64,000 nt of DNA from JAUNBN01 sp036645935 (GCA_036645935.1 JAVXNE010000001.1:248001-312000); one strand, 5' to 3'; shown: positions 1-9,401, counted from the stretch's first letter. The notes: generated by a model from the sequence alone, not told the origin. Numbers and translations: made by a program.

Positions 1-260
1 AACAACCTTAATTTCACTCTTGTCTTTGAAATTCAGCGCAGCACCTCATTAACAACAGTCATGTCCGTGATGTAAAGGCTTTGTAATAAGCGCCGTGAAA
101 CTTGTGTTATCGGTGTCGGACACCACTGCATTTGCAGACCCGGATTTGAGTTCGGTTCGCACATGCCTCGCAGTAAAACGAGAAAGGATCACTTTCCGCT
201 CTCCGGAGTTATGTCACCCCGCACGACTTTCTCCGCGTGATTTGTTCGGTGTTCTTTTGA
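1..260. other. Window edge downstream of rpoD, no supported gene
   Basis: This is the 260 bases after the rpoD stop. No open frame on either strand has both a convincing ribosome binding site and a recognisable product. A GTG at position 17 on the minus strand could begin the next gene, but only five codons lie inside the window. No clear terminator was seen. Confidence 0.3.
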
Positions 261-1334
261 TTAATCCAGAAAATCTTTCAACCGCTTTGAGCGACTGGGA
301 TGTCTCAGCTTGCGAAGCGCCTTCGCCTCAATCTGTCTTATCCGCTCGCGGGTGACGTTGAATTCCTTGCCGACCTCTTCGAGCGTGCGCGGACGTCCAT
401 CCTCCAGCCCGAAACGCAGACGAAGCACTTTTTCCTCTCGCGGGGTAAGCGTTCCGAGAACGTCTCCGAGCTGTTCTTTGAGCAGCGTGTGATAGGCGGC
501 TTCGGCGGGAACTGGGGCATCCTCATCAGGAATAAAATCACCGAGATGGCTGTCCTCTTCTTCGCCGATCGGGGTTTCAAGCGAGACAGGTTCCTGCGCC
601 ACGCGCATTATCTCGCGAACTTTATCTATCGAGACGTTCATCTCCTCCGCTATTTCCTCGGCGGTCGGCTCGTGTCCGTTTTGGTGAAGGAGTTGAGAGC
701 TTACTTTCTTAACTTTGTTGATTGTCTCAACCATGTGCACAGGAATGCGAATTGTGCGCGCCTGATCGGCGATTGCGCGTGTGATTGCCTGTCTTATCCA
801 CCACGTCGCATATGTAGAAAATTTGAATCCCTTGGTATAATCGAATTTTTCAACAGCCTTGATGAGGCCGAGGTTTCCCTCCTGTATCAAATCCAGAAAC
901 TGCATGCCGCGCCCGACATAGCGCTTCGCTATACTGACAACGAGACGCAGATTCGCCTCCGAAAGGCGCTTTCTCGCATATTCGTCTCCCTGTGCCATCC
1001 TTATCGCGAGATCGACCTCCTCTTGCGGCGTCAGCAGCGGCACGCGCCCGATCTCCTTGAGATAAACTTTAACAGGATCGTCAATTCCCTCGCTCACCGC
1101 CGCCTCAATGACGTCGACCTCTTTTGCGATATTGGTTTCGAGATTTTCGCTCGCGAGGTCCTCAACAATCTCAACGTTGTGCCCCTCGAGAGTGTCGTAG
1201 AGCTTGTCCACCTGCTCGACATCGAAATCCATCTCCTCGAGCACGTCGTTAATTTCCTTGGTTGTAAGTTTACCGCGTTTTTTGCCCTGTTCTATTAAAT
1301 CCTTTATTAGTGTAGCTTTTTTTTCTGATCCCAT
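261..1334 (-). CDS. rpoD: RNA polymerase primary sigma factor (sigma A/RpoD)
   Basis: This is the housekeeping sigma factor, which directs core RNA polymerase to -35/-10 promoters. The 357-residue protein has the short form usual in Firmicutes. Region 1.2 (DPVKVYLKEIG) is near residue 87. Regions 2.1-2.4 follow, with RFVGRGMQ-like YVGRGMQFLDLIQEG and the -10-recognising YATWWIRQAITRAIADQ. Region 4.2 (VTRERIRQIEAKALRKL) sits near the C terminus. Its ATG overlaps the dnaG stop by one base, so the two are translationally coupled, in the common order dgt-dnaG-rpoD. The many TTGACA/TATAAT promoters in this window fit its expected specificity. Confidence 0.98.
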   Translation of the reverse strand: MGSEKKATLIKDLIEQGKKRGKLTTKEINDVLEEMDFDVEQVDKLYDTLEGHNVEIVEDLASENLETNIAKEVDVIEAAVSEGIDDPVKVYLKEIGRVPLLTPQEEVDLAIRMAQGDEYARKRLSEANLRLVVSIAKRYVGRGMQFLDLIQEGNLGLIKAVEKFDYTKGFKFSTYATWWIRQAITRAIADQARTIRIPVHMVETINKVKKVSSQLLHQNGHEPTAEEIAEEMNVSIDKVREIMRVAQEPVSLETPIGEEEDSHLGDFIPDEDAPVPAEAAYHTLLKEQLGDVLGTLTPREEKVLRLRFGLEDGRPRTLEEVGKEFNVTRERIRQIEAKALRKLRHPSRSKRLKDFLD

Positions 1335-3094
1335 CAGCTCGTCCCGCCTTTTCGTTTGTTGCTTTCGATTAATTTTTGCAGTTCGTCTGCAGCCATCTCT
1401 TTTATCTTTGCATCGTCAGGTGCGCTCTTGCCCCGAACTATTTTGTCGATGTAAAAGTCAGCGTCTTCCGCCGTGAAATTTATACCTTGTGTCTCCGCAA
1501 TCATGCCCGATAGCAGCGAGAGCTGACCACTCGTGAGCAGTGGCGATATTGACTGAAATCCAAAAAACTCTCCGCTTTCCACAAGCTTCACCAGGGCAGA
1601 AAAAATTGCTTTCTCATCCTCTGAAATGAAATCAGCTGCGGTCACACGTCCGCTGATTCTGCCACAGAGATCCGGCGCTGTAAAGATAAGTGCAATGAGT
1701 CTGCGCTGCGCCGAAGCCTCACCGAGATGCTCACGGTCAATCGCGCGGGGATCAAATCTTCCGCCGCCCGTTCTGGCAAAATCAGAGTCGGCACGCTTTT
1801 TGTTCTTAGCTGCCGCACTCCGTCGGATTTGTTCTGTCTGTTGGAGAATCGCCGACTTACCGACATCAAGATAGCTTGCCACGCGCCCTGCGTAAAGATC
1901 CCTCTCTGTTGGTGTAGGGGCGCGCGCGAGTATCTGCGCCGCCTCCTTGAGATACTGCACTCTGCCCGAATCGGTGTCTATCTCATACTTTTTGCGCGCG
2001 CGCAGCAATTCGTATTCCGTTGCATTTCCCGCATCCGAGATAAGCTGTGCAAGGCGCTCGGGTCCGAACTTCACGATAAGCTCATCCGGGTCCTTCGCGT
2101 CGTCATATTGCAGCACCTTCACGTTGAGATCGGTTTTTTTGAATATCTCAATCGACCGTCTTGCGGCTTTCTGTCCCGCCTCGTCGGAATCGTAAGCGAG
2201 CACAACCTCGTCGGCATACTGCGATATCATGCGGGCCTGCTCTTCCGTCAGCGCAGTTCCGCATGCAGCAACCGCGTTTGAAAATCCCGCTCGGTGCAAC
2301 GCAATTACGTCCATTTGACCCTCACAGAGAATAATCGAACGGGAATCGTTGCTCTTCGCGATGTTGAGCGCGTATATCGTGCGACTCTTTTTATAAATCG
2401 GGGTATCGGAAGTGTTGACGTATTTGCGAGAATCCTCGCCGAGCGCACGCCCGGAAAATCCAACGACCTGCCCGCGCACGTCGATTATCGGAAACATGAG
2501 CCTGTTGCGAAAAAAGTCATACACCCCGTCGTTCTTCTGGCTCTGGGAGCACAGACCCGCCGCAACCAACTCGGCATCGTGAAATCCGCATTTTCTCATG
2601 TGGTCGCGCAGTTCATTCCAGCCCTCGGGCGCAAATCCGATCCCGAATTTTTTTATTGTGGCGTCATCCAGACCGCGCTTGCGCATATACCCGCGTGCCG
2701 CGCGGCCCTCGTCGGAATTCAGCATTTTAAAAAAATATTTTGCGGTCTCTCTGTTGGCGTCGAGCAATCTGCGTCTGCGCGCGAATGCCCCATCGTCAGC
2801 GTCGTCGGGCATCGGCAGTCCCACACGCTGCGCCAGAAGACGAACCGCCTCGATATATTCGAGATTTTCACGCTCCATGATGAACGTTATCGCGTCTCCG
2901 CCTTTTCCGCAACCGAAACAGTAAAAAGACTGTGTATCGGGGTAGACGACAAAAGACGGTGTCTTCTCATTATGGAACGGACACAGCCCCCAATAAGTTC
3001 TTCCCCGCCGCTTGATTGCAAGGTAAGCGCCGATGAGCTCCACAATGTCGTTCTTGTCGTGCAAGTCGTTCAAAAAAGTCTGCGGCAGCGCCAT
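1334..3094 (-). CDS. dnaG: DNA primase
   Basis: DnaG makes RNA primers for replication with the DnaB helicase. The ATG at 3094 was chosen because GGGGGGTGAG lies just upstream and the protein then begins MALPQTFLNDL, like other primases. A longer frame to 3184 has no site. The N-terminal zinc-binding domain has Cys38, His41, Cys59 and Cys62 around CPFHNEKTPSF and FYCFGCGKGG. The TOPRIM core includes ILCEGQMDVIALHRAGF and a later AYDSDEAG. A C-terminal helicase-interaction region follows. The 586-residue length is normal. The stop overlaps the rpoD start. Confidence 0.97.
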   Translation of the reverse strand: MALPQTFLNDLHDKNDIVELIGAYLAIKRRGRTYWGLCPFHNEKTPSFVVYPDTQSFYCFGCGKGGDAITFIMERENLEYIEAVRLLAQRVGLPMPDDADDGAFARRRRLLDANRETAKYFFKMLNSDEGRAARGYMRKRGLDDATIKKFGIGFAPEGWNELRDHMRKCGFHDAELVAAGLCSQSQKNDGVYDFFRNRLMFPIIDVRGQVVGFSGRALGEDSRKYVNTSDTPIYKKSRTIYALNIAKSNDSRSIILCEGQMDVIALHRAGFSNAVAACGTALTEEQARMISQYADEVVLAYDSDEAGQKAARRSIEIFKKTDLNVKVLQYDDAKDPDELIVKFGPERLAQLISDAGNATEYELLRARKKYEIDTDSGRVQYLKEAAQILARAPTPTERDLYAGRVASYLDVGKSAILQQTEQIRRSAAAKNKKRADSDFARTGGGRFDPRAIDREHLGEASAQRRLIALIFTAPDLCGRISGRVTAADFISEDEKAIFSALVKLVESGEFFGFQSISPLLTSGQLSLLSGMIAETQGINFTAEDADFYIDKIVRGKSAPDDAKIKEMAADELQKLIESNKRKGGTS

Positions 3095-3143
3095 ATTCTC
3101 ACCCCCCCTGCCACAACGCGATATTTGTGATCCGTTCGCCGTG

Positions 3144-4148
3144 CTATCGCAGCGACCACGACTTGGGCACAAACATCTCCTCAAAACAGTGTGTTGCGAA
3201 AGCGTCGGTCATTCCGGAAATATAATCGGCGACAGCGCGCTCCGTTCCATCTTCCCGCGCGATCACGCGATAGAACTCCGGCATCTTTTCGGGTGCGGAG
3301 CAATACTCGTGAAATAGCAATTCAACAAGACCAAACACTTTGCTCTCCTCGATTTTCGCGGCGCCCGCTCTGTCGAGATATATTCTCCCAAACATAAAAT
3401 CACTGAGTGCTTCATAGGCCTCTCCGACCTCTCCATCAATGTGCAGCTCGCCGTCAAACCCATACACCAGCGCGTTGACAAGGGTGGTTATCCTTCGCGA
3501 TTTGCCCTCTCCGAGCACTTTTCTAACATTGATGGGAAGCTCATCCGCCCGCAGAACCTGCGCGGATATCGCATCCTCGATGTCGTGATTAAGGTATGCT
3601 ATCTTGTCGGAATATCGCACTACCCGCCCTTCGACCGTCTGCGCCCAGGTTTCTTTTGTGTGGCATCGAATCCCGTCAATCGTCTCGTATGTAAGATTCA
3701 ATCCTCGCCGATCGCGCTCGAGCCGCTCAACCACGCGAACGCTCTGCTCATAGTGGGTAAACCCACCGGAGCACAGCGTGTCGAGCGCCCGCTCTCCCGC
3801 GTGACCAAAAGGGGTGTGGCCGAGATCGTGCCCCAGGGCAATCGACTCTGTTAGATCTTCATTGAGCCGAAGCGCGCGTGAAACCGTCCGAGCTATCTGC
3901 GACACCTCAAGAGTATGCGTGAGCCGAGTGCGGTAGTGGTCGCCCATAGGGGCAACAAAGACCTGCGTTTTCTGTTTGAGGCGCCTGAAAGATTTGCAGT
4001 GGATTATGCGGTCTCGGTCACGGCAGAAGTCAGTGCGCATCTCACACTTTTCTTCAGGCACGGCCCGTCCCCGGCTATCCGCGCTTTTGGCCGCGCATTC
4101 GCACAGCGTCTCGCGCTCGATCTCCTCAGTCCTCTCACGAATGTTCAC
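3144..4148 (-). CDS. dgt: dGTPase-like HD-domain triphosphohydrolase
   Basis: Members of this family hydrolyse dNTPs to deoxynucleosides and triphosphate. The HD metal centre is clear: RTRLTHTLEVSQ supplies the first His, GHDLGHTPFGHAGE supplies the His-Asp pair, and a C-terminal Asp is in RYSDKIAYLNHD. GTG at 4148 is preferred over GTG at 4157, because clostridial homologues start M-x-IRE-x-TEEIE and an AAGGAAGGTGAGG tract precedes it. It sits 49 bases upstream of dnaG in the usual order. Substrate preference among dNTPs cannot be read from the sequence. Confidence 0.9.
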   Translation of the reverse strand: MNIRERTEEIERETLCECAAKSADSRGRAVPEEKCEMRTDFCRDRDRIIHCKSFRRLKQKTQVFVAPMGDHYRTRLTHTLEVSQIARTVSRALRLNEDLTESIALGHDLGHTPFGHAGERALDTLCSGGFTHYEQSVRVVERLERDRRGLNLTYETIDGIRCHTKETWAQTVEGRVVRYSDKIAYLNHDIEDAISAQVLRADELPINVRKVLGEGKSRRITTLVNALVYGFDGELHIDGEVGEAYEALSDFMFGRIYLDRAGAAKIEESKVFGLVELLFHEYCSAPEKMPEFYRVIAREDGTERAVADYISGMTDAFATHCFEEMFVPKSWSLR

Positions 4149-4190
4149 AAACCTCACCTTCCTTACACTCTCTTATACCGCGCGATACGG

Positions 4191-4829
4191 TTATATCCTC
4201 TTTTGTCCTCCAACTTTTTCAAAATGTTTCTCAATAAGTCTCGGGATTATCCTGCCTCCGGTAAACTCACACAACTTGCCAGTAACCGTTTGCACATCAC
4301 GCTCCCGCACGAGCAGCGTCATCTCAACGCTGTCCAAAAATTCGCTTTTCACGCTCGCACCCACACTTTCAAGCAGCCTTACCACACGGTCGTAATCTGA
4401 ATAAGAACACTCGAGAGACAGCCTCGCGCAGAGCGCCATCTCGGCAACGCCCGCATTTGTGAGCGCCATTCGCGCCGCTTGCGAATAGGCGCGGACCAAT
4501 CCTCCCGTGCCGAGCAGCGTTCCTCCGAAATAGCGCGTGACAACAACGGCCGCATCGACGGCGCCAAAACCTTTAAGGACATCCAATACCGGCAGACCCG
4601 CCGTCCCTTTTGGCTCTCCGTCGTCGGTATATCGGCAGAGATTTTGCTCCCTGAGCAGATAGGCCCAGACATTGTGGCTTGCCGTCCGGTGAGATTCTTT
4701 GACACAGGTGATAAACTCAAGCGCCTCTCCCTCGTCGGCGACAGCAGCGCAGCATCCGATAAAACGCGAGTGTTTTTCGGAAAACTCGAAACTTGCGCGC
4801 TGTGCAATTGTCAGGTATCCGTCGTCCAT
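4191..4829 (-). CDS. yigZ: YigZ/IMPACT family protein
   Basis: This 212-residue protein has the N-terminal IMPACT (UPF0029) fold, with the family signatures SHNVWAYLL, DDGEPKGTAGLPVLDVL and VVVTRYFGGTLLGTGGLVRAYS. A ferredoxin-like C-terminal half follows (DYDRVVRLLESVGA). The eukaryotic relative regulates GCN2; the bacterial role is not settled, though ribosome-associated and peptidase roles have been proposed. The start at 4829 has GGAGG upstream. It is encoded 42 bases upstream of dgt on the same strand and is probably co-transcribed with it. Confidence 0.92.
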   Translation of the reverse strand: MDDGYLTIAQRASFEFSEKHSRFIGCCAAVADEGEALEFITCVKESHRTASHNVWAYLLREQNLCRYTDDGEPKGTAGLPVLDVLKGFGAVDAAVVVTRYFGGTLLGTGGLVRAYSQAARMALTNAGVAEMALCARLSLECSYSDYDRVVRLLESVGASVKSEFLDSVEMTLLVRERDVQTVTGKLCEFTGGRIIPRLIEKHFEKVGGQKRI

Positions 4830-4882
4830 AGCACCTCCGAAAACCCAAAACTTCCTTTATATGACAATTTACCAAACGAAAA

Positions 4883-4907
4883 AACAAAAGGCACGGTTTC
4901 CCGTGCC
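4883..4907 (-). terminator. Rho-independent terminator after rpmE
   Basis: On the minus strand GGCACGG pairs with CCGTGCC (4890-4907) around a four-base loop. It is followed by CTTTTGTTTTTTC. It begins ten bases past the rpmE stop and lies between rpmE and the YigZ gene. Confidence 0.85.
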
Positions 4908-4916
4908 CCTCGTTGA

Positions 4917-5117
4917 TTATTCCATGTTGAAGCGCTTTTTGAATCTGTCAACGCGTCCGCCTGTATCGACAAGCTTCTGCTTGCCGGTGTAGAACGGGTG
5001 GCATTTCGAGCATATCTCAACACGAATGTTCTTGCGGGTCGATTTCGTGTTTATAACCTCGCCGCACGCGCAGGTGATTGTCGTATCCTCGTAGATCGGG
5101 TGTATACCCTCTTTCAC
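4917..5117 (-). CDS. rpmE: Ribosomal protein bL31, zinc-binding form
   Basis: L31 is a protein of the large ribosomal subunit at the inter-subunit bridge. The 66-residue sequence starts MKEGIHP. It carries the zinc-type Cys set (TCACGE and ICSKCHPFYTGKQK), so it is the C+ form rather than the zinc-independent paralogue. It is monocistronic, with its own terminator. The next gene upstream, the sugar mutase, ends 91 bases away. Confidence 0.97.
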   Translation of the reverse strand: MKEGIHPIYEDTTITCACGEVINTKSTRKNIRVEICSKCHPFYTGKQKLVDTGGRVDRFKKRFNME

Positions 5118-5208
5118 AGTCCTTCACCTCTTTTTCCACAGTTGCCTAGATAGGATACCATAAAGTGATTTTCTTTGCAATACCTTTTCTGCGATTCTTG
5201 CGATGATT

Positions 5209-6924
5209 TCACACGCCAATCAGGGTTTTAATCGCGCCCGCGAGTGTGGTCAGCACCGCGTCCGACTCAGCCTCCGAGTGCTCCTTTGCCGTGAGATACA
5301 CCTTCATCTTAGGCTCGGTGCCCGACGGGCGCACCATGACCGATGCGCCGTTTTCAAGAACAAACTCAATCGCGTCGGCACTCGGCAGATTCGTCGGCGA
5401 CTCAACGCCCATCAGCACGCTTTTTCTTACCTGTGTGCGGTAGTCGCAAACCGTCGTCACCGCAAGCAACGCTATTTCACGCGGGTTATTATCGTACAAC
5501 CCGTTCATGACTTTCGTCATCTTTTCCTTGCCGTCCAAACCCTCAAACTCAAAGCTCTCGACACTGTTTTTGTAGAATCCGTATTTTTCAAAGAGCTTGT
5601 ATAACATGTCTACTGCGGTCATCTCGCGTCCTTTAAGCCGGGCGGTCAACTCGCACAGCAGCATCGAGGCGAGCACCGCATCCTTATCCCGCACGTAGCT
5701 TCCCGCGAGATATCCGCAGCTCTCCTCAAATCCGAAAATAAAGCGCGATTCCTCATGGGACTGCTCGAGCAGCAGTATCTGCTCGCCTATATATTTGAAA
5801 CCTGTGAGCACTCGGCGCATCTCCACACCGTAGTCTTTCGCGATCTCGGCGGCGAGCGCTGTGGACACGATGCTCTCAACTGCAACGGGGTGCTCGGGCA
5901 GCGTTCCATTAGCTTTACGCTCGCTGCATATATACCACATCAGCAGCACGCCGATCTCGTTGCCATTCAGAATTCGATAAGATCCGTCCTCACCGCGAAA
6001 CGCCACGCCCGCGCGATCGCAGTCGGGATCGGTTGCAATAAATATGTCCGCCTTTTTTTCCTTGGCAAGCTCAAGTCCGAGGGCAAGCGCCTCGCGAGTC
6101 TCGGGGTTGGGATAGCTGCATGTCGGAAAATCTCCATCCGGCAACTCCTGTTCACTGACTATGTGGATATCAGCGACACCTATGTCATCGAGAATTCTGC
6201 GAACCGGCTCATTTCCCGTTCCGTTTAGCGGAGAATAGACAAGCTTGATCGGGTAGCGCTCACAGATGTCCGGGTTGATCCGCTGCGCCTTGACACAATC
6301 GTAATAGCGCTCGATTATCTGTCTGTCAATGTATTTAATGAAGCCCTTATCCTGTCCGTCGTCGAACGGCATGAGGCGAACCCCGTCGAACACGTCAACC
6401 TTTTGAATGCGCGCGTAGACCGCGTCTGCATCTTCGCTCGTCATCTGGCAACCGTCCGCTCCGTATGCTTTGTATCCGTTATATTGCGCGGGGTTGTGGC
6501 TCGCGGTTATCATGATTCCCGCCTTGGCGCGCAGCTCACGCACCGCGAAGGACAGCATGGGCGTCGGCATAAGTCGGTCGTAGATATAGGCAGTGAGACC
6601 ATTTGCCGCAAGCACTCTCGCACATTCGCGGGCAAATTCCCTGCTCTTGTTGCGCGAATCATAGGCTATCGCGATCGCACCTGTTCCGTAGCGAGCGCTG
6701 ACCGTGTCGGCAAGCCCCTGCGTCGCGCGCCGTACCGTGTACACGTTCATCCGGTTGGGACCTGCTCCGATAATACCGCGCAACCCCGCTGTGCCGAATG
6801 CAAGCTCAGAGCAAAATCTCTCTTTGATTGCGTCTTCGTCGGTCTCGACAGCCAAAAGTTCCTCCGCAAGATCCGTCTCGCGAGCGCACTCACGCCATCT
6901 GTTGTAAATGTCGCGATAATTCAT
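5209..6924 (-). CDS. pgcA: Phosphoglucomutase/phosphomannomutase family enzyme
   Basis: This is an alpha-D-phosphohexomutase that interconverts hexose 1- and 6-phosphates, probably for glucose entry into glycan and nucleotide-sugar synthesis. The 571 residues match the long PgcA-type enzymes. The active-site phosphoserine loop is TASHNPAQYNGYK, the metal loop is TDPDCDRAG, the sugar-specificity loop is GFEESCGY, and the phosphate-binding loop is RPSGTEPKMKVY. The N terminus (MNYRDIYNRWRE) and substrate motif GTAGLRGI are typical. GGGAGG lies nine bases before the ATG. Exact sugar specificity is inferred. Confidence 0.93.
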   Translation of the reverse strand: MNYRDIYNRWRECARETDLAEELLAVETDEDAIKERFCSELAFGTAGLRGIIGAGPNRMNVYTVRRATQGLADTVSARYGTGAIAIAYDSRNKSREFARECARVLAANGLTAYIYDRLMPTPMLSFAVRELRAKAGIMITASHNPAQYNGYKAYGADGCQMTSEDADAVYARIQKVDVFDGVRLMPFDDGQDKGFIKYIDRQIIERYYDCVKAQRINPDICERYPIKLVYSPLNGTGNEPVRRILDDIGVADIHIVSEQELPDGDFPTCSYPNPETREALALGLELAKEKKADIFIATDPDCDRAGVAFRGEDGSYRILNGNEIGVLLMWYICSERKANGTLPEHPVAVESIVSTALAAEIAKDYGVEMRRVLTGFKYIGEQILLLEQSHEESRFIFGFEESCGYLAGSYVRDKDAVLASMLLCELTARLKGREMTAVDMLYKLFEKYGFYKNSVESFEFEGLDGKEKMTKVMNGLYDNNPREIALLAVTTVCDYRTQVRKSVLMGVESPTNLPSADAIEFVLENGASVMVRPSGTEPKMKVYLTAKEHSEAESDAVLTTLAGAIKTLIGV

Positions 6925-7002
6925 GGTAAAAGTCCTCCCACGCGGCGCTGAGAAGCGCTGTGCCCCCGCACGCCGTTATTTGGTTTGCTCTATAACTTAA
7001 AA

Positions 7003-8397
7003 TTATTCGCTTTTTGCTTTAATATACCTGTCTATCGAGTCGGCTGCCTGCTTGCCCGCACCCATCGCGAGAATGACCGTTGCAGCCCCCGTCACCGCGT
7101 CACCACCCGCAAAAACTCCTTCGCGCGATGTCGCTCCGGTGCTCTCCTGTGCGACAATGCATCCTCGGCGGTTGGTTTCAAGGCCTTCAGTTGTGGATTT
7201 TATAAGCGGGTTGGGCGACGTTCCGATCGCAATGACAACGCAGTCGGCCTCCAGCTCGAATTCCGAACCTTCGATCGCAACCGGTCTGCGCCTGCCGCTG
7301 TCGTCAGGCTCTCCCAGTTCCATTCTGACACAGCGCAGAGCCTTAGCTCCGCCATTTTCGTCAGCCAAAATCTCTGTGGGATTGCAGAGCAGTTTAAACT
7401 GCACACCCTCTTCACCCGCGTGCTCGACCTCTTCCTTTCGTGCAGGGAGTTCTTCGAGCGAACGGCGATAGACGATGTATACATTTTCGGCACCGAGGCG
7501 CAGAGCACAGCGAGCGGCGTCCATCGCGACATTGCCGCCTCCCACAACCGCGACATTCTTCGCGTGCTGAACGGGTGTCTGGCTTTCGGGAAGATATGCT
7601 TTCATGAGATTGACACGAGTCAAAAATTCATTCGCGGAGCACACGCCCTTCAGGTTCTCACCGGGTATGTTCATAAAACTCGGAAGTCCTGCTCCCGAGC
7701 CGATAAACACCGCGTCGAATCCCCTTTCAAACAGCTCGTCGACCGACAGCACACGCCCTATGACCATGTTTGTCTCAACCTTGACGCCGAGACTTTTGAG
7801 GGTCTCAATTTCGCGCGCGACGATGCGTTTGGGAAGACGGAATTCCGGTATGCCATATACAAGCACGCCTCCTGCAAGGTGCAGCGCCTCGAACACCGTC
7901 ACATCATATCCGCGGCGGACGAGGTCGCCCGCACATGTAAGGCCAGAGGGGCCCGAGCCCACAATTGCCACCTTATGTCCGTTCGGGGAGGATATCGGTT
8001 CGCCCTTAGCATCGCTCTCGGCGTGACGGTCTGCCACAAACCGTTCGAGGCGACCTATTCCGACTGCCTCTCCCTTGATCCCACGCACGCAGTGTTTTTC
8101 ACACTGACTCTCCTGCGGACACACCCTTCCGCACACGGCGGGAAGTGAACTGGAACGGGAGATGACGTCGTAAGCGCCGTCGAAGTCTCCTTCGGCGGCA
8201 CGCTCTATGAAAGACGGAATATCTATCTTGACAGGGCAGCCCGAAACGCAGGGCTTGTTCTTGCAATTGAGGCATCGCGAAGCCTCGTCCAGCGCGGTAG
8301 CCTCGTCGTAGCCGAGCGTCACCTCGCTGAAGTTTTTGTTTCTGACATCGGCAGGTTGCGCCGGCATCGGGTTTTTCTTAAGACTCATGTTGGCCAT
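7003..8397 (-). CDS. nfnB: NfnB/glutamate-synthase-small-subunit-like flavoprotein
   Basis: This NAD(P)H-dependent flavin oxidoreductase has two N-terminal [4Fe-4S] Cys clusters (CLNCKNKPCVSGCPVKI; CGRVCPQESQCEKHCV). An FAD Rossmann motif (GSGPSGLTCAGDL) and an NADPH motif (VVGGGNVAMDAAR) follow, then a closing GVFAGGDAVTGAATV. AAGGAGG directs the ATG at 8397 rather than the longer frame to 8553. No large glutamate synthase subunit lies nearby. The adjacent FNR-type gene, one base upstream, makes an NfnAB electron-bifurcating NADH/ferredoxin:NADP oxidoreductase the best reading. The pair could also be annotated as sulfide dehydrogenase or GltA. Confidence 0.85.
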   Translation of the reverse strand: MANMSLKKNPMPAQPADVRNKNFSEVTLGYDEATALDEASRCLNCKNKPCVSGCPVKIDIPSFIERAAEGDFDGAYDVISRSSSLPAVCGRVCPQESQCEKHCVRGIKGEAVGIGRLERFVADRHAESDAKGEPISSPNGHKVAIVGSGPSGLTCAGDLVRRGYDVTVFEALHLAGGVLVYGIPEFRLPKRIVAREIETLKSLGVKVETNMVIGRVLSVDELFERGFDAVFIGSGAGLPSFMNIPGENLKGVCSANEFLTRVNLMKAYLPESQTPVQHAKNVAVVGGGNVAMDAARCALRLGAENVYIVYRRSLEELPARKEEVEHAGEEGVQFKLLCNPTEILADENGGAKALRCVRMELGEPDDSGRRRPVAIEGSEFELEADCVVIAIGTSPNPLIKSTTEGLETNRRGCIVAQESTGATSREGVFAGGDAVTGAATVILAMGAGKQAADSIDRYIKAKSE

Positions 8398-8398
8398 C

Positions 8399-9238
8399 TT
8401 ACCGCACCTCCTTAAAAAGATTGCAGGTCGCTTCCCGGTGCTTCTGCTCGTATTCTTTGTAGGCCGCTCCACGAGCCATAGCCTCGTCAAAGTCAACAAG
8501 ATGACCGTCAAAATCGGGGCCATCCACGCAGGCGAACTTTGTCTCGCCGCCAACGCTCAAACGGCAGCCGCCGCACATACCTGTCCCGTCAATCATGATG
8601 GGGTTCATCGAAACAGTTGTCTTGATTCCCAGCTCTTTTGTGAGCTTGCAGACAAATTTCATCATTATGAGCGGCCCTATGGCGATTACCTCGTCATATT
8701 TTTCGCCACTCTCGATAAGCTTTTTTAGCGCGTCGGTCACAAGTCCCTTTTCGCCTGCGGTTCCGTCATCACTCATGAGCACATATCGGTCGCTCGAGGC
8801 GCGAAACTCCTCTTCAAGAATCACGAGATCTTTTGTGCGAAATCCGACAATAGAATGCACCTCGCAGCCGCGCTCGTGCAGTTCTTTTGCAACGGGGTAT
8901 GCAATTGCGCAACCGACGCCTCCACCGACAACCGCAACCTTGTGAAGTCCGTCAAGCTCGCTCGGCCGACCGAGAGGTCCGACAAAGTCACTCAGTTCCT
9001 CTCCGACTTTTTTTGCGTTGAGGCGCATCGTCGTCTCGCCGACAATCTGAAATATTATACTTACTGTGCCCGCTTCGGGATCCGTCGCAGCCACGGTGAG
9101 TGGTATGCGCTCGCTGTCCGAATCTGGTCGCAGGATCACAAACTGACCGGGACGCGCTTTTTGCGCGATGAGTGGGGCGGCAACATCCATTCGAGTCACC
9201 GTGGGGTTGAGCTCTTTTCGTGCTACAATTTTATACAT
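8399..9238 (-). CDS. nfnA: NfnA-like FAD/[2Fe-2S] ferredoxin-NADP reductase subunit
   Basis: This 279-residue protein of the dihydroorotate dehydrogenase electron-transfer/sulfide dehydrogenase type has three parts. A flavin-binding barrel comes first (RPGQFVILRP, RIPLTVA). A nucleotide-binding domain follows (VAVVGGGVGCAIAYPVAKEL). The C-terminal [2Fe-2S] loop is MCGGCRLSVGGETKFACVDG. The ATG at 9238 gives MYKIVARKEL with GAAGGGA eight bases upstream; an ATG six bases earlier is less well placed. It is the first gene of a two-gene operon with nfnB and has its own promoter. In NfnAB this subunit takes NADH electrons. Confidence 0.87.
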   Translation of the reverse strand: MYKIVARKELNPTVTRMDVAAPLIAQKARPGQFVILRPDSDSERIPLTVAATDPEAGTVSIIFQIVGETTMRLNAKKVGEELSDFVGPLGRPSELDGLHKVAVVGGGVGCAIAYPVAKELHERGCEVHSIVGFRTKDLVILEEEFRASSDRYVLMSDDGTAGEKGLVTDALKKLIESGEKYDEVIAIGPLIMMKFVCKLTKELGIKTTVSMNPIMIDGTGMCGGCRLSVGGETKFACVDGPDFDGHLVDFDEAMARGAAYKEYEQKHREATCNLFKEVR

Positions 9239-9283
9239 CTGCATTTCCCTTCGCGGATTCCGACCCGCCAATAATATAAATCA

Positions 9284-9311
9284 ATTTTACCGCTATCTCG
9301 ATAAATGTCAA
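9284..9311 (-). promoter_or_regulatory. Sigma A promoter for nfnAB
   Basis: TTGACA (9306-9311) and TAAAAT (9284-9289) are separated by 16 bases on the minus strand. They lie 46 bases upstream of the nfnA start. Confidence 0.7.
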
Positions 9312-9342
9312 CGTTCTTCCGTATTTAAACCTGCCCTCGAAC

Positions 9343-9372
9343 TTGCCCGAACGCATCTGTTTGGCGTATAAT
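9343..9372 (+). promoter_or_regulatory. Sigma A promoter for the ComM-like gene
   Basis: TTGCCC (9343-9348) and TATAAT (9367-9372) are separated by 18 bases. They lie 30 bases before the ATG at 9402, back to back with the nfnAB promoter. Confidence 0.65.
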
Positions 9373-9401
9373 GTCAAAAACAGACGCTAGGGAGTGGTTT
9401 A

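Noticed and set aside
300..1298. 332-codon plus-strand frame opposite rpoD
   Set aside because: It is entirely antisense to a full-length sigma factor and its translation has no family features.
2294..3130. 278-codon plus-strand frame opposite dnaG
   Set aside because: Antisense shadow of primase with no start signal.
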